Part shown: piece by piece, positions 44,501 to 59,500 of the stretch | Position numbering within the stretch: position 1 is the first letter of the stretch | Layout: each line of letters starts with the position of its first letter | Assembly (NCBI RefSeq): GCF_032854445.1 | Contig: NC_088295.1 | Coordinates: 96,095,805 to 96,159,804 of the forward strand | Length of the DNA stretch: 64,000 nt | From: Liolophura sinensis | Lineage: Eukaryota > Mollusca > Polyplacophora > Chitonida > Chitonidae | Reading direction: 5' to 3' | Notes under the pieces: generated by a model | The model's database searches: none | What the model was told of the DNA's origin: nothing | The model's input: the letters and a program-made list of their open reading frames with translations, nothing else | Translations under genes and position numbers: made by a program

Positions 44501-47500
44501 AGAGAAAGAAAGTAACAAAGTTGTCAGAGAGGGTAAAACAGCTGTCAGGGGGAAAATGATAACACTGCTGTCAGAAAGGGTAACACAGCTGCCAGAGATG
44601 GTAATTTATTTGATTGGTGTTATATTGCCATACTCCAGAATGTTTCACATATATGACGGCAGCCAGCATTATGGTGGGAGGAAACCAGGCAGAGCCCGGG
44701 GGAAACCCCACTACCATCTGCAGGTTGCTGGCAAACCTTCACACATACAGCCAGAGAGCCAACATGAGCTGGACTTGAACTCACAGCGACACAGAGGTGA
44801 AAGACTCCTGGGTTATTACACTGCGCTAGCGAGCAAACCAACTGTCAGAGAGGGTAACACAGCTGTCAAAGAGAGAGGGTAACACAGCTGTCAAAGAGAG
44901 GGTAAAACAACCCGTCAGGGAGGGTAAAACAGCTGTCAAAAAAGAGGGTAACACTGCTGTCAGAGAGGGTAACACAGCTGCAGAGATGTTAACACAGCTG
45001 TCAGAAAGAGGGTAACACAGCTGTCAAAGAGGCAGTGTAACACAGTTGTCTGAGGGAAAATAACACAGTTATCAGAGGGAGAGGATAACACAGCTGTCAG
45101 AGGGACAGGGTAACACAGCTATAAGAGAGGCAGGGTAATACAGCTGTCAGAGGGGCAGGGTAACACAGCTCTCAGAGGGAGGGGATAACACAGCTGTCAG
45201 AGGGACAGGGTAACACAGCTATAAGAGGGGCAGGGTAATACAGCTGTCAGAGGGGCAGGGCAACACAGCTCTCAGAGGGAGAGGATAACACAGCTGTCAG
45301 AGAGGGTAACATAGCTACCAGAGACGTTAACACAGCTGTCAGAGAGGGTAACATAGCTGCCAGAGACGTTAACACAGCTGTCAGAAAGAGGGTAACACAG
45401 CTGTCAAAGAAGCAGTGTAACACAGTTGTCTGAGGGAGGGTAACACTGCTGTCTGAGGGAGGGTAACACAGCTGACAAAGAGGCAGGGCAACACAGCTGT
45501 CAGAGGGAGGATAACACAGTTATCAGAGGGAGAGGATAACACAGCTGTCAGAGGGGAAGGGTAACACAGCTGTCCTGAGGGAGGGAAACACAGCCGTCAG
45601 AGAGGTAGGCGTAACACAGCTGTCAGAGGGAAAGAGGATAACACAGCTGTCAGAGGGAGAGGATAACACAGCTATCAGAGGGACAGGGTAACACAGCTGT
45701 CAGAGGGCAACACAGCTGGCAGGAGGGAGGGGATAACACAGTCTGTCAGAGGTGCAGGGTAACACAGCTGTCAGAGGTGCAGGGTAACACAGCTGTCAGA
45801 AGGAGAGGGTAACACAGCTGTCAGACAGGCAGGGTAACACAGCTGTCAGAGGGAGGGTAACATAGCTGTCAGAGGGAGGGTAACACAGCTGTCAGAGAGG
45901 GAGGGTAACACAGCTGTCAAAGGGAGAGGGTAAAAACAGCTGTCAGAGAGGGAGGGTAACACAGCTGTCAGAGGGAAGAGGGGTAAAACAGCTGTCAGAG
46001 GGAGAAGTAAAACAGCTGCAGAGGGAGGGTAATACAGCTGTCTGAGGGGCAGGGTAACACAGTTGTCAGAGGGAGGGTAACACAGCTGTCAGAGATGCAG
46101 GCTAACCATAGCTGTTATAGAGGGGAAAACACAGCTATCAGAGGGAGAGGATAACTCAGATGTCAGAATGAGAGGGTAACGCAGCTGCCTGAGGGGACAG
46201 GGTAACACAGCTGTCAGAGATGATAACACAGCTGTCAGAGGGGCAGGATAACACAGCTGTCTGAGGGAGGGTAACACAGCTGTCAGAGGGACAGGGTATC
46301 ACAGCTGTGAGGGGGACAGGGTAGCACAGGGATGAAACACTTTGGATGAAACTGAATCTTTTGATACAAAAGACTTTAAAATTGGAACTTGTTGCTGCCC
46401 TGCTTTGGCACTCAGCTCTAAGCGGTTAGAGCAAGGAAACAGGACTAGTTGGCTCCATATCCAGTGTAATGTGACTCGGCAGGGAGTCATGTCTGGTGTC
46501 TTCGGCATAATACTTTAGTGGCGGGTAGCAATTTTGCAGCATGGACTTACCCTGCCAGAAAAAGGCATGTGTGTTATGGCTCCCTCATTGTTATGGCAGC
46601 AAGGCCTTGTCCTGCCACAAAAAGTGTGTTATGACTCCTCATTGTTATGGCAGCAAGGCCCTGTCCTGCCACAAAAAGTATGTTATGGCCCTTCATTGTT
46701 ATGGCAGCGAGGCTTTGTCCTGCCACAAAAAGTGTGTTATGGCTCCTCATTGTTATGGCAACATGGTTTTGTCCTGTCACAAGAAGTGTGTTATGGCTCC
46801 TCATGGTTATGGCAGCAAGACACTGTCCTGCCACAAAAAGTGTATTATGGCCTCTAATTGTTATAGCAGCAAAGCCTTGTCCTGCCACAAACAGTGTGCC
46901 TATGGCTCGTCACTGTTATGGCACCAAGGCCTTGTCTTGCCACAAAGAGTGTGTTATGGCCCCTCATTGTTATGGCAGCAAAAAGTGTGTTATGACTCCT
47001 CATTGTTATGACAGGGAGGCCTTGTCCTTCTACAAAAAGTGTGTTATGGCCTCTTGTTATAGCAGTAAAGCCTTGCCCTGCCACAAAAAGTGTGTTATGG
47101 CTCCTCATTGTTATGGCAGCAAGGCCCTGTCCTGCCAAAAAAAGTGTGCTATGGCCATAAATAGAGTGTTATGGCTCCTCATTGTTATGGCAGCAATGCC
47201 TTGTCCTGTCACAAAAAGTGTGTTATGGCCATACAAAGTGTGTTATGGCTCCTCATTGTTATAGCATGGCTTTGTCCTGCCACAAAAAGACAGTGTGCTA
47301 TGGCTCCTCATTGTTATGGCCGTGTTGAGCAAGTGAATGGTTCAACACGGCAGGTAACTCAAACTCAATTTTACTTTTAGTTAAGTAGTGCATTTAAATA
47401 GAGAAATAACCACAGAAAGGCTTTTTAATCAATTCTGTTACTGAAAACCAGTTGTAAATGCAATGTATGTAGGTCATTTTTAGCATTTTGGGGACTCAAA

Positions 47501-50500
47501 GTCTTGCTTATTCTTGTCCAACCTGTAAATGTAATTTGCATTCCATCAGTTTTAATAAGAAAAAGTCATACTTCTGTTCTTCTCATATCAATGAACAAAT
47601 GATATTATGAAGTGGATATATATACTAATCTATATATATAATTACACAATACAACAAAGAATTTTGGCTTGTAAACAAAACTCAATTCAGATTTCACATT
47701 GGTTGGTAAAGGTATTTTGAGCTCAATTTATCCTCTGCCAAAACTGAATGTTTGAATTTCGTTTCGTAAAATTTTGACTTTGACAAATCCTTGGTACATG
47801 TTCATTGATACTAGGACTTACCTAAATACAGAATGAGGATGGGTAAAATGACTGCCACTTCCAAGGTAATCAGAATCTGTAGGTAATTGTCACGCTTGAG
47901 CTTGCCACAGGTTTGTGCCTTTACATCACAGAAGTTCTCCAGTGCAATGAGAACTACCACAAGAGCTGCATTGGCTGGGGAAGATAAAAGAAGAGGATTT
48001 TTGTGGATGAAAAATGTATGCTACTCTCTAGACAAGGCCCAGCAAAGCACTGAGGATTTTTGTCCAGACAACAGCTTTGGCCTGATGATTTTGTCCAGAC
48101 AACAGCTTTGGCCCGATGACTTTGTCCAGACAACAGCTTTGGCCCGATGATTTTGTCCAGACAATGGCTTGGCTGATGGTGGCGAGAGTGACACAGTATA
48201 CAGAGTAGGTAAATGTAGTGACAAGTGAGAATGATACAACATAGAGAGGTGATAAGTGAGAGTGACACAATACAGAAGTGATAAGTGAGTGACAACACAG
48301 AGAAGTGATAAGTGACAGTGACAAGTGAGTGACACAACACAAAGAAGTGATAAGTGACATTGACACAACATTGAGAAGTCATAAATGAGAGTGACATAAT
48401 ACAGAACTGATAAGTGAGAGTGACACAATACAGAAGTGATAAGTGAGTGACACAGTATAGAGTGGGGATAAGTGTGAGTGACACAGTATAGAGTGCTAAT
48501 AAGTAAAAGTGACACAATACAGAAGTGATAAGTGACAGTGACACAACATAGAGACATCATAAATGAGAGTGACATAATACAGAACTGATAAGTGAGAGTG
48601 ACACAATACAGAAGTGATAAGTGAGTGACACAGTATAGAGTGGGGATAAGTGACAGTGACACAGTATAGAGTGCTAATAAGTAAGAGTGACACAATACAG
48701 AAGTGATAAGTGACAGTGACACAGCATTGAGAAGTCATAAATGAGAGTGACATAATACAGAACTGATAAGTGAGAGTGACACAATACAGAAGTGATAAGT
48801 GAGTGACACAGTATAGAGTGGGGATAAGTGACAGTGACACAGTATAGAGTGCTAATAAGTAAGAGTGACACAATACAGAAGTGATAAGTGACAGTGACAC
48901 AGCATTGAGAAGTCATAAATGAGAGTGACATAATACAGAACTAATAAGTGAGAGTGACACAATACAGAAGTGATAAGTGAGTGACACAGTATAGAGTGGG
49001 GATAAGTGTGAGTGACACAGTATAGAGTGCTAATAAGTAAGAGTGACACAATACAGAAGTGATAAGTGACAGTGACACAACACAGAGAAGACATAAATGA
49101 GAGTGATAAGTGAGAATCACACAAGAGAAAAGTGATACGTGAGAGACACATTACAGAGGTGATAAGTATGATATAGAAAAAATAATAAGTGAGAGGGACA
49201 TAATATAGAGAAGTGATAAGTGAGAGTGAGACAATACAGAAGTGATAAGTGAGAGTGACACAATACAGAAGTAATAAGTGAGAGTGATATAATACAGAGA
49301 TGATAAGTATAATATCGAGAAGTGATAAGTGAGAATGATACAACATACAAAGGTGACAGGTGAGAGTGACACAATACAGAAGTGATACGTAAGAGTGACA
49401 TAGTATAGAGTGGTGATAAGTGAGTGACACAACATAGAGAGGTGATAAGTGAGAATGACACAATACAAAAAGGTGATAAGTGAAAATGGCATAAAACAGA
49501 GGTGATACATGTAAGTGAGATTGACATATATGTAACATAGAGAAGTGATAAGTGTGGGTAACACAACAGAGATGATAAGCAAGAGTGACATAACATAGAG
49601 AGGTGATAAGCGAAAGTGACATAATATACAGAGGTGATAAGTCAGAGTGACAAAATATACAGAGGTGATAAGTGAGAGTGGCATAATACACAGAGGTGAT
49701 AAGTGAGAGTGACATATTACACAGAGGTGATAAGTCAAGAGTGACATAATACAGAGGTGATAAGTGAGAGTGACATATTACACAGAGGTGATAAGTCAAG
49801 AGTGACATAATACACAGGTGATAAGTGCGAGTGACATAATACAGAGGTGACAAATGAGAGTGACATATTACACAGAGGTGATAAGTGAGTGCGAGTGCTT
49901 GGGGTTTAATGTCGTACTTAACAATTTTTCAGTCATATGACAATGAAGGAATCCTTAGTGTGCATGTACCACCTCGTTGCAGGACAGATTTCCACCACTC
50001 TTTTACCTAGTGCTCCTTCACTGAGAAGGCAAGTAAGGCGCCCCACCCGAGCCATTATATTGATATAGGTCAACCAGTCGTTGCACTATACCCTTCATGA
50101 TGAATGCCAAGCAAGGAAGTTACAACTTCGTCTTTTAAGGTCTTTGGTTTGACTCGACCCAGGATTGACACTTGATCTACCGCTCCCGAAGTGAACGCTC
50201 TACCAACTATGCTATCTGAGCCAGCAGAGGTGATAAGTGAGAGTGACATAACACACAGAGGTGATAAGTGAGAGTGACAGGATATAGAGAGGTGCTAAAT
50301 GACAGTGACATAATATACAGAGGTGATAAGTTAGAGTGACATGATATAGAGAGGTGACAAATGAAAGTGACATAATATACAGAAGTGATAAGTCAGAGTG
50401 ACATAATATACAGAGGTGATAAGTCAGAGTGACATAATATACAGAGGTGATAAGTCAGTGTGACATAATATGGAGAAGTGATAAGTGAAGGTTACATAAT

Positions 50501-53500
50501 ACAGAGAAGTGATAAGTGAAGGTTACATAACATACAGAGGTGATAAGTGAGAGTGACAGGATATAGAGAAGTGCTAAATGACAGTGACATAATATACAGA
50601 GGTGATAAGTGAGAGTGACTTGATATAGAGAGGTGATAAGCGAGGGTTAGAAAATATAGAGGTGACATCTAAGTCAGGTCAGGAAAAGGAGACATCTTAA
50701 GTCAGGTCAGGAGAAGGGAACATTTTAAGTCAGGTCAGGAGATGGGGACATCTTATCTCAGGTCAGGAGAAGGGACATCTTTAGTCTGGTCAGGAGAAGG
50801 GGACATCTTTAGTCAGGTCAAGAGAAGGGAACATTTTATCTCAGGTCAGGAGAAGGGACATCTTTAGTCAGGTCAGGAGAAGGGACATCTTATCTCAGGT
50901 CAGGAGAAGGGACATCTTTAGTCAGGTCAGGAGAAGGGAACATTTTAAGTCAGGTCAGGAGAAGGGGACATCTTAAGTCAGGTCAAGAGAAGGAGACATC
51001 TTAAGTCAGGTCAGGAGAAGGGACATCTTAAGTCAGGTCAAGAGAAGGAGACATCTTAAGTCAGGCCAGGAGAAGGGCACATGTTAAGTCAGGTCAGGAG
51101 AAGAGACAGCCTGTAAGAAGAAGGGGACTTCTAAGTTAGGTCAGGAGAAGGTGAAATCCAAAGTTAGGTCAGGACAAGGGAACATCTTAAGTCAGGTCAT
51201 GAGAAGAGGAAATCTTAAGTTCGATCTGCAGGAGAGGTCAGCCTATAAGAAAAAGGAGACATCTTAAGATAGGTCAGGACAAGGGGACATCTTCTTATAG
51301 ATATACTATGGGGACATCTTAGGCCAGGAGAGGGACATGTTGGTCTGCACCTAACTTCCTTCTAGGGCCATATTAAATGATTAGTGCCCAGATTTATTAT
51401 TTATTCATTATTAGCTACCCCTGTATATATTGTTAAACTGGGTGTAAAAAAATATTGATAAAGGGTACATTAATCTGTCTAATATTGCACTTAAAGTCAC
51501 TAGATAATGAGGTTAGTTTTATGTATTTTTTTCCACCAACACTCCGTGTCCAACCTTCACGAGCTGTCAGAGCTTTACCAATTAGTTCATTGTTAAATAC
51601 AATAAAATAAAATAAAATACAAGAGTGACAACAAGCATATCGAATTTCTCCATGAAATCATGTGCTGCATTATATACGGTTGTATGTAAGTCAGAGTATG
51701 TATGTCAAAGATCCCTGGAGTTAGTTTTTTCAAGCTTTCAGATTTGGTGCATTACGAATGAGTGGATTTACAGCACAAGACGGAAGAATTTTGTACCCGC
51801 AAAAAACTGTCGTATCTGCTCTGCCCATTTTACAACTTAGAGCTACCAGAGAAATACGGCTGAACTTCCACAATGGCACCTGCACACAGTATTATAAAAT
51901 ACTACATGTATTAACTGAACTGAAGCTGATGAATAGCAAATCTCTGTACACTAACGCCGACGTCCACATTGTACATTACATAGTACAACATTATAGGCCC
52001 ATATGGGCATTGGCTATTCACGCCATTCGACATTAACCATGATTATGTCTACCGGTAGATGCCATTGCATGTAGGTATCAATTTAGAATCCCTCAGGGAA
52101 TAGAATGATATTTATTGTGAAGCGGATAGAGGGAAAGAATAGTAACTAAATATTAAACCTTAACACAAACACAAAGAAAGTGTAACACAGTATTAAGCTT
52201 CAGCTAAACAGTCCTTATTGCCAAGATCAGTTGGAAATACCTGGACAAAGATCATCGTCAACGTCTGAAAACTCGGAATCTGAATTCTGAGCAGAGATGT
52301 CAGTGTCATAAATCAGAACTTCAACGTCATCCACCATGGGATCAAATTGATACCACAGCATATTCGTTTCTGTGTAGAATCCATCTTTTAGAACCTCAAA
52401 AAATGACATCGTTTTCATACGAACTGCCAGGTTAATTTGGCCAGCTAGACTTGGGTTTTCCATCTATGACGTTACCCGCTCAGCCATACCAGGCAGCTGG
52501 CTGGAGATAGGCTAGGGCAGTAAATCTATTGTGTTTGGTGGATTTAAAGTCATTAGTACGTTTCTCAGAAGCCTTTTCAGTAATATACTGTTTCAACAGG
52601 TTATCATTAAGACCAGTAGCTAAATCTGGACACTAATCCTTTAAGAAGGAGATGACAGAATCCTTTAAGGACTTCTTGACAGGTCAGGACAAGGTGACAG
52701 CCTGTAAGAAGAAGGGGACGTCTTAACGTTACATCAGCAGAAGGGACAGCCTGTAAGAAGAAGGGGGCATCCTAACATTACATCGGGAGAATGGACAGCT
52801 TGTAAGAAGAAGGGGACGTCTTAATGTTACATCAAAAGAATGTACAGCTTGTAAGAAGAAGGGGGCGTCCTAACATTACATCAGGAGAATGGACAGCCTG
52901 TAAGAAGTGGACATCTTAAATCGGGTCAGGAGAATGGGCAGAAAAAGGGACGTCTTAACATTACATCAGGAGAATGGACTGTGTGTAAGAAGAAGGGGGC
53001 GTCTTAATGTTACATCAAAAGAATGGACAGCCTGTAAGAAGAAGGGGGCGTCTTAATGTTACATCAGGAGAATGGACAGCCTGTAAGAAGAAGGGGGCGT
53101 CCTAACTTTACATCAGGAGAATGGACAGCCTGTAAAAAGAAGGGGACGTCTTAACGTTACATCAGGAGAATCAACAGCCTGTAAGAAGTGGACATCTTAA
53201 GTCGGGTCATGAGAATGGAAGCCTGTAAGAAGAAGGGGACGTCTTAATGTTACATCAAAAGAATGGACAGCCTGTAAGAAGAAGGGGGCGTCCTAACTTT
53301 ACATCAGGAGAATGGACAGCCTGTAAAAAGAAGGGGACGTCTTAAGCCGGGTCAGGGCAATGGGCAGTCTATAAAAAGATGGGGACGTCTTAACCTTATA
53401 TTGGGAGAATGGACAGCCTCTAAGAAGAAGGGGACGTCTTAATGTTACATCAGGAGAATGGACAGCCTGTAAGAAGTGAACATCTTAAATCAGTTCAGGA

Positions 53501-56500
53501 GAAGGGACAGTCCATAAGATTTATTTATTTATTTATTTGATTGGTATTTTACGCCATACTCAAGAAAGTTGGTAAGAGAGAGCTAAAGTAACGTTACGTC
53601 ACCTTGCCCTCTATAATGGTGATGTGCTGAAGCTGTGTCAAGATGAAGTTTCACTAAACTTTTACTGCGTTAAAAAAATCTAAAATAATATTTAATGTTA
53701 GTTTGAACGGTAGACTTTCAGTGGACATAAACATTATTCGGATGCTCTCTTTCACTTTAAATGACTCTTTAAAAATCTTTAATGAAAGCATATTTATGAA
53801 CAGCTTTCAGTTGTCTGTCAGATGAACTTAACTTCATATTCTAGCTTTGTTTTACTTGAGTTGAAATCGACAATACAGTTGATGCACCTCACAAACCTCA
53901 CCTCCAGAATGTACTGTGACTGGCAGTCTGCGTACATGCCGTGTCTGTCGGTAAAACTCCAGGTAGCCTAATGTACGGGAAACGTAATGATGGTATCTAA
54001 GATAGCGATCAATGGCAGTAAACACTATCCACAATCCTCCATGAGCATACGCTACTATAGAGAAGTCACTAGCACCACACTTCTCTCCTTGACATAACAC
54101 TGGAACAATGTAGGACCCTGTGCCAAGCAACACCTGAAAAATACAAACATATTCACAAGATAATATACTTATATACTTGTATCCTTCCTGATACAGAATT
54201 ATGCAGTTCTGTAAAGGCACCGAGCCATCTAGCTGGACCATGTCATTGTGCCATCCAGTTGGACCATGAAGCTGTACAATCCTGATGGACCATGATGCTG
54301 TACAAACTATCTGGACCATGGCGCTGTACAATCCTGATGAACAATGGCCCTGTACCATCCACCTGGACCATGGCACTGTACAATCCAGTTGGACCATGAT
54401 GCTGTATAATCCAAATGGACCATGATGCTGTACAATTCAGATGAACCATGATGCTGTACAATCCAGATGGACCATGATGCTGTACAATCCAGATGGACCA
54501 CGACCCTGTACAATCCAGATGGACCATGATGCAGTACAATCCAGATGGACCATGATGCTGTACAATCCAGATGGACCATGATGTTGTACAATCCAGATGG
54601 ACCACGACGCTGTACAATCCACCTGAACCATGACGCTGTACAATCTAGATGGACCATGACATTGTAAAAACCATCTGGACCATGACGCTGTACAATCCAC
54701 CTGGACCATGACACTGTACAAACTATCTGGACCATGGCGCTGTACAAACCATCTGGATCATGGCACTGTACAATCCACCTGAACCATGACGCTGTACAAT
54801 CTAGATGGACCATGACATTGTAAAAACCATCTGGACCATGACGCTGTACAATCCACCTGGACCATGACACTGTACAAACTATCTGGACCATGGCGCTGTA
54901 CAAACCATCTGGATCATGGCACTGTACAATCCACCTGAACCATGACGCTGTACAATCTAGATGGACCATGACATTGTAAAAACCATCTGGACCATGACGC
55001 TGTACAATTTCACCTGGACCATGACACTGTACAAACTATCTGGACCATGGCGCTGTACAAACTATCTGGATCATGGCACTGTACAATCCACCTGGACCAT
55101 GGCGCTGTACAAACTATCTGGATCATGGCACTGTACAATCCACCTGGACCATGGTGCTGTACAATCCAGATGGACCATGATGCTGTATAATCCAGATGGA
55201 CCATGATGCTGTACAATCCAGATGGACCATGATGCTGTACAATCCAGATGGACCATGATGCTGTACAATCCACCTGGACCATGGCGCTGTACAAACCATC
55301 TGGACCATGACGTTGTAAAAACCATCTGAACCATGGCGCTGTACAATCCAGATGGACCATGGCGCTGTACAATCCAGCTGGACCATGACACTGTACAAAC
55401 TATCTGGACCATGGCGCTGTACAAACCATCTGGACCATGGCACTGTACAATCCACCTGGACCATGGCACTGTACAATCCAGATGGACCATGATGCTGTAC
55501 AATCCTGATTGACCATGACGCTGTACAATCCAGATGGACCACGACCCTGTACAATCCAGATGGACTGTGGCGCTGTATAATCCAGCTGGGCCATGACATT
55601 GTAAAAACCATCTGAACCATGGTGCAGTACAAACCATCTGGACCATGATGCTGTACAATCCAGATGGACCATGATGCTGTACAATCCAGATGGAACATGA
55701 CGCTGTAAAACCCAGATGGAACACGACGCTGTACAATCCAGATGGACCATGATGCTGTACAATTCAGATGGACCATGATGCTGTACAATCCAGATGGACC
55801 ATGATGCTGTACAATCCAGATGGACCATGATGTTGTACAATCCAGATGGACCACGATGCTGTACAATCCAGATGGACCGTGGCGCTCTACAATCCAGCTG
55901 GACCATGACGTTGTAAAAACCATCTGAACCATGGCGCAGTACAAACCATCTGGACCATGATGCTGTACAATCCAGATGGACCATGATGCTGTACAATCCA
56001 GATGGACCATGATGCTGTATAATCCAAATGGACCATGATGCTGTACAATCCAGATGGACCACGACCCTGTACAATCCAGATGGACCATGACGCTGTACAA
56101 TCCAGATGGACCATGATGCTGTACAATCCAGATGGACCACGACCCTGTACAATCCAGATGGACCATGACACTATACAATCCATCTGGACAGTGAAGAAAG
56201 ATAGTTTCTAATTTATTTACAGGAGTATTTGTATTCATGTACAGTGTGCACTTTTGTCATGACTTCAAAGCCCACTAGCTTTTAGCAAACTGTTTTAGGA
56301 GAATTAATCAGTCACTGGGAAGGGTGTGCACGTATTTGATGCCGGAAAAGGCTATAAGCAGTGTGACAGAAAGCATAAACACTGTTCGCTCAGTTGACAA
56401 CAAAGTTTGACCTAGTCAAAAAGACTGAAGGCCCCATTTCCTGATTCCCAGATTCTGCACCCAAAATTTGCTTGACATCTGCAGAGGGAAAATGTGAGTA

Positions 56501-59500
56501 CACCTGTCGTCCATCACACACAAATCATGTACATTTCATGTGGCACCTGCATCCCTGTTAGGTGTGAGGATCTGGAAGTTGTCCCTCAATTTCTAACACA
56601 ACATGACTGCAACAAGTACACACCGTTAATGAGCGAGTCACAACTCTGCCAACAAGTGCACACTGTTAATGGGCGAGTCACAACTCTGCCAACAAGTGCA
56701 CACCGTTAATGAGCGAGTCACAACTCTGCCAACAAGCGCACACCGTTAATGAGCGAGTCACAACTCTGCCAACAAGTGCACACTGTTAATGAGCGAGTCA
56801 CAACTCTGCCAACAAGTGCACACTGTTAATGAGCGAGTCACAACTCTGCCAACAAGTGCACACTGTTAATGAGCGAGTCACAACTCTGCCAACAAGTGCA
56901 CACTGCTAATGAGCAAGTCACAACTCTGCCAACAAGTGCACACTGTTAATGAGCGAGTCACAACTCTGCCAACAAGTGCACACTGTTAATGAGCGAGTCA
57001 CAACTCTGCCAACAAGTGCACACTGCCAATGAGCGAGTCACAACTCTGCCAACAAGTGCACACTGTTAATGAGTGAGTACTTTACTTACCACAAGAACTA
57101 TCTGCAACAATATGACCCATGTTGTTTTAATTTGTCTGAACGGTGGGTCGACATCGGCACTCAGAGATGTGTGATCAGACAAGAGTGGATCATCAGAGTC
57201 ATGGGACTGGATGGAATTGTCAGTCTGGTCAAAGAAATAGCCCTTAAAAAAACACCAGGAACTGTTAGTCTGAAATTCAAACTCAAAGTGAGCTTTAATA
57301 TTACAAATAATTCTTCTACCATCAGAGGGGCCTCCGTGGCTCAGTCGGTTAGCGCGCTAGCGCAGCGTAATGACCCAGGAGCCTCTCACCAATGCAGTCG
57401 CTGTGAGTTCAAGTCCAGCTCATGCTGGCTTCCTCTCTGGCCGTAAGTGGGAAGGTCTGCCAGCAACCTATGGATGGTCGTGGGTTTCCCCCGGGCTGTG
57501 CCCGGTTTCCACCCACCATAATGCTGGCCGCTGTCGTATAAGTGAAATATTCTTGAGTACGGCGTAAAAAACCAATCAAATAAATAAATAAATAAATCTA
57601 CCATCAGTTGGCAGTTTAATTTACTGTGAAATAGATTTTTTTTATGATATATTTTGGTCATGCATCATGATCACCACTTACAATTAAGAATTTCAGTATG
57701 TATGATGCACACAAAATGGCAGGCAAAAGTCAAGCATGAAATGACCAGATGTGTCGCAGATTTCATTCATCAAAATATTGTTCAAAATGGACATACCACT
57801 GTGGATGAGGAGAGAATGACTAAGTGATTGAATGTACAGTAGGTGAAACAAGAAGTTACGATGGGTGATTTCGGGTTAGCAACGATGAGTGGAAACTCTT
57901 AATGATTTTAAATGGAGCGACTTCTGACTAGATCTACAGCATGCCATCAGGCTTACCACAATATATATCTGCTGCAAGTTCTAGTCGCAAACTACTAACA
58001 ATGGACCTAGTGTTCAGTACTTTTTTCAGACTGAATCACTGGCATATTGGCGTCGGATGAACAACTTTGAATGTGTAGATATTCTGGACATTAACTACAT
58101 ACATATATACAGCTTAATATAACTGCAAAAGTTTCTGAGATAGGATCTTAATTTGTTAACATAACCACATGCCATCACATTCCTAATCAGAAAAAAAATA
58201 ACCTAAAAACTCATAAAAACTGATTTGTTTCACAAATAATTTGTCTTCCAATTGCAAGTGTACACCAGGTGTGGGTTCAATCCCAGCCTTCAACACACAT
58301 CTAGGTGATAATAAGGATTCAACACACATCTAGGCGATAATAAGGAGTCGACACACATCTAGGTGATAATAAGGAGTGGACACAGATCTAGGTGACAATA
58401 AGGAGTCGACACACATCTAGGTGATAATAAGGATTCGACACAGATCTAGGTGACAATAAAGAGTGGACACACATCTAGGCGATAATAAGGAGTCGACACA
58501 CATCTAGGTGATAATAAGGAGTCGACACACATCTAGGTGATAAGGAGTGAACACAGATCTAGGTGATAATAAGGATTCAACACAGATCTAGGTGACAATA
58601 AGGAGTCGACACACATCTAGGTGATAATAAGGAGTTGATACACATCTAGGTGATAATAAGGAGTGGACACAGATCTAGGTGATAATAAGGAGTCGACACA
58701 CATCTAGGTGACAATAAGGAGTCGACACACATCTAGATGATAATAAGGAGTCGACACAGATCTAGGTGATAATAAGGAGTCGACACACATCTGGGTGATA
58801 ATAAGGAGTCGACACACATATAGGTGACAATAAGGAGTCGACACACATCTGGGTGATAATAAGGAGCCGACACACATCTAGGTGACAATAAGGAGTCAAC
58901 AAACAGATCTAGGTAATAATAAGGAGCTCACACAGATCTAGGTGACAATAAGGAGTTGACACAGATCTAGATGATAATAAGGAGTTCACATAGACCTAGG
59001 TGATAATAAGGAGTCAACAAACAGATCTAGGTGATAATAAGGAGTTCACACAGACCTAGGTGATAATAAGGAGTCAACAAACAGATCTAGGTGATAATAA
59101 GGAGTAGACACAGATCTAGGTGATAATAAGGAGTGGACACACATCTAGGTGATAATAAGGAGTCGACACAGATCTAGGTGATAATAAGGATTCGACACAG
59201 ATCTAGGTGATAATAAGGAGTGGACACACATCTAGGTGATAATAAGGAGTCGACACACATCTAGGTGATAATAAGGAGTCGACACACATCTAGGTGATAA
59301 TAAGGAGTCGACACACATCTAGGTGACAATAAGGAGTCAACACACATCTAGATGATAATAAGGAGTCAACACAGATCTAGGTGATAATAAGGAGTCGACA
59401 CACATCTGGGTGATAATAAGGAGTCGACACACATCTAGGTGACAATAAGGAGTCAACAAACAGATCTAGGTGATAATAAGGAGCTCACACAGATCTAGGT

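Larger units (their letters stand above)
51373..52644. mobile_element. DNA transposon relic with TTAA-ended inverted repeats and THAP fragment
   Basis: About 1.27 kb of unique sequence splits two related arrays. Its ends are inverted repeats: 51373-51396 and the reverse complement of 52621-52644 agree at 22 of 24 bases, both beginning TTAA and sharing GATTAGTG, CCAGATTTA. A + strand frame inside resembles a THAP domain. TTAA duplications with a THAP-bearing transposase are known in the Kolobok superfamily; piggyBac also uses TTAA. The element is too short and broken for an active transposase. Assignment to Kolobok is inference. Confidence 0.5.

Noticed and set aside
46299-46508. 69-codon - strand frame as a possible missing TMEM192 exon
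   Set aside because: Sequence does not resemble the TMEM192 tail, and exon 5 at 44282-44364 already follows TM4 with matching phase and similarity.
54205-56190. Trp/His-rich - strand frames up to 371 codons
   Set aside because: The 26-bp unit times three gives a 26-residue repeat read-through; the genuine exon 3 lies just outside.
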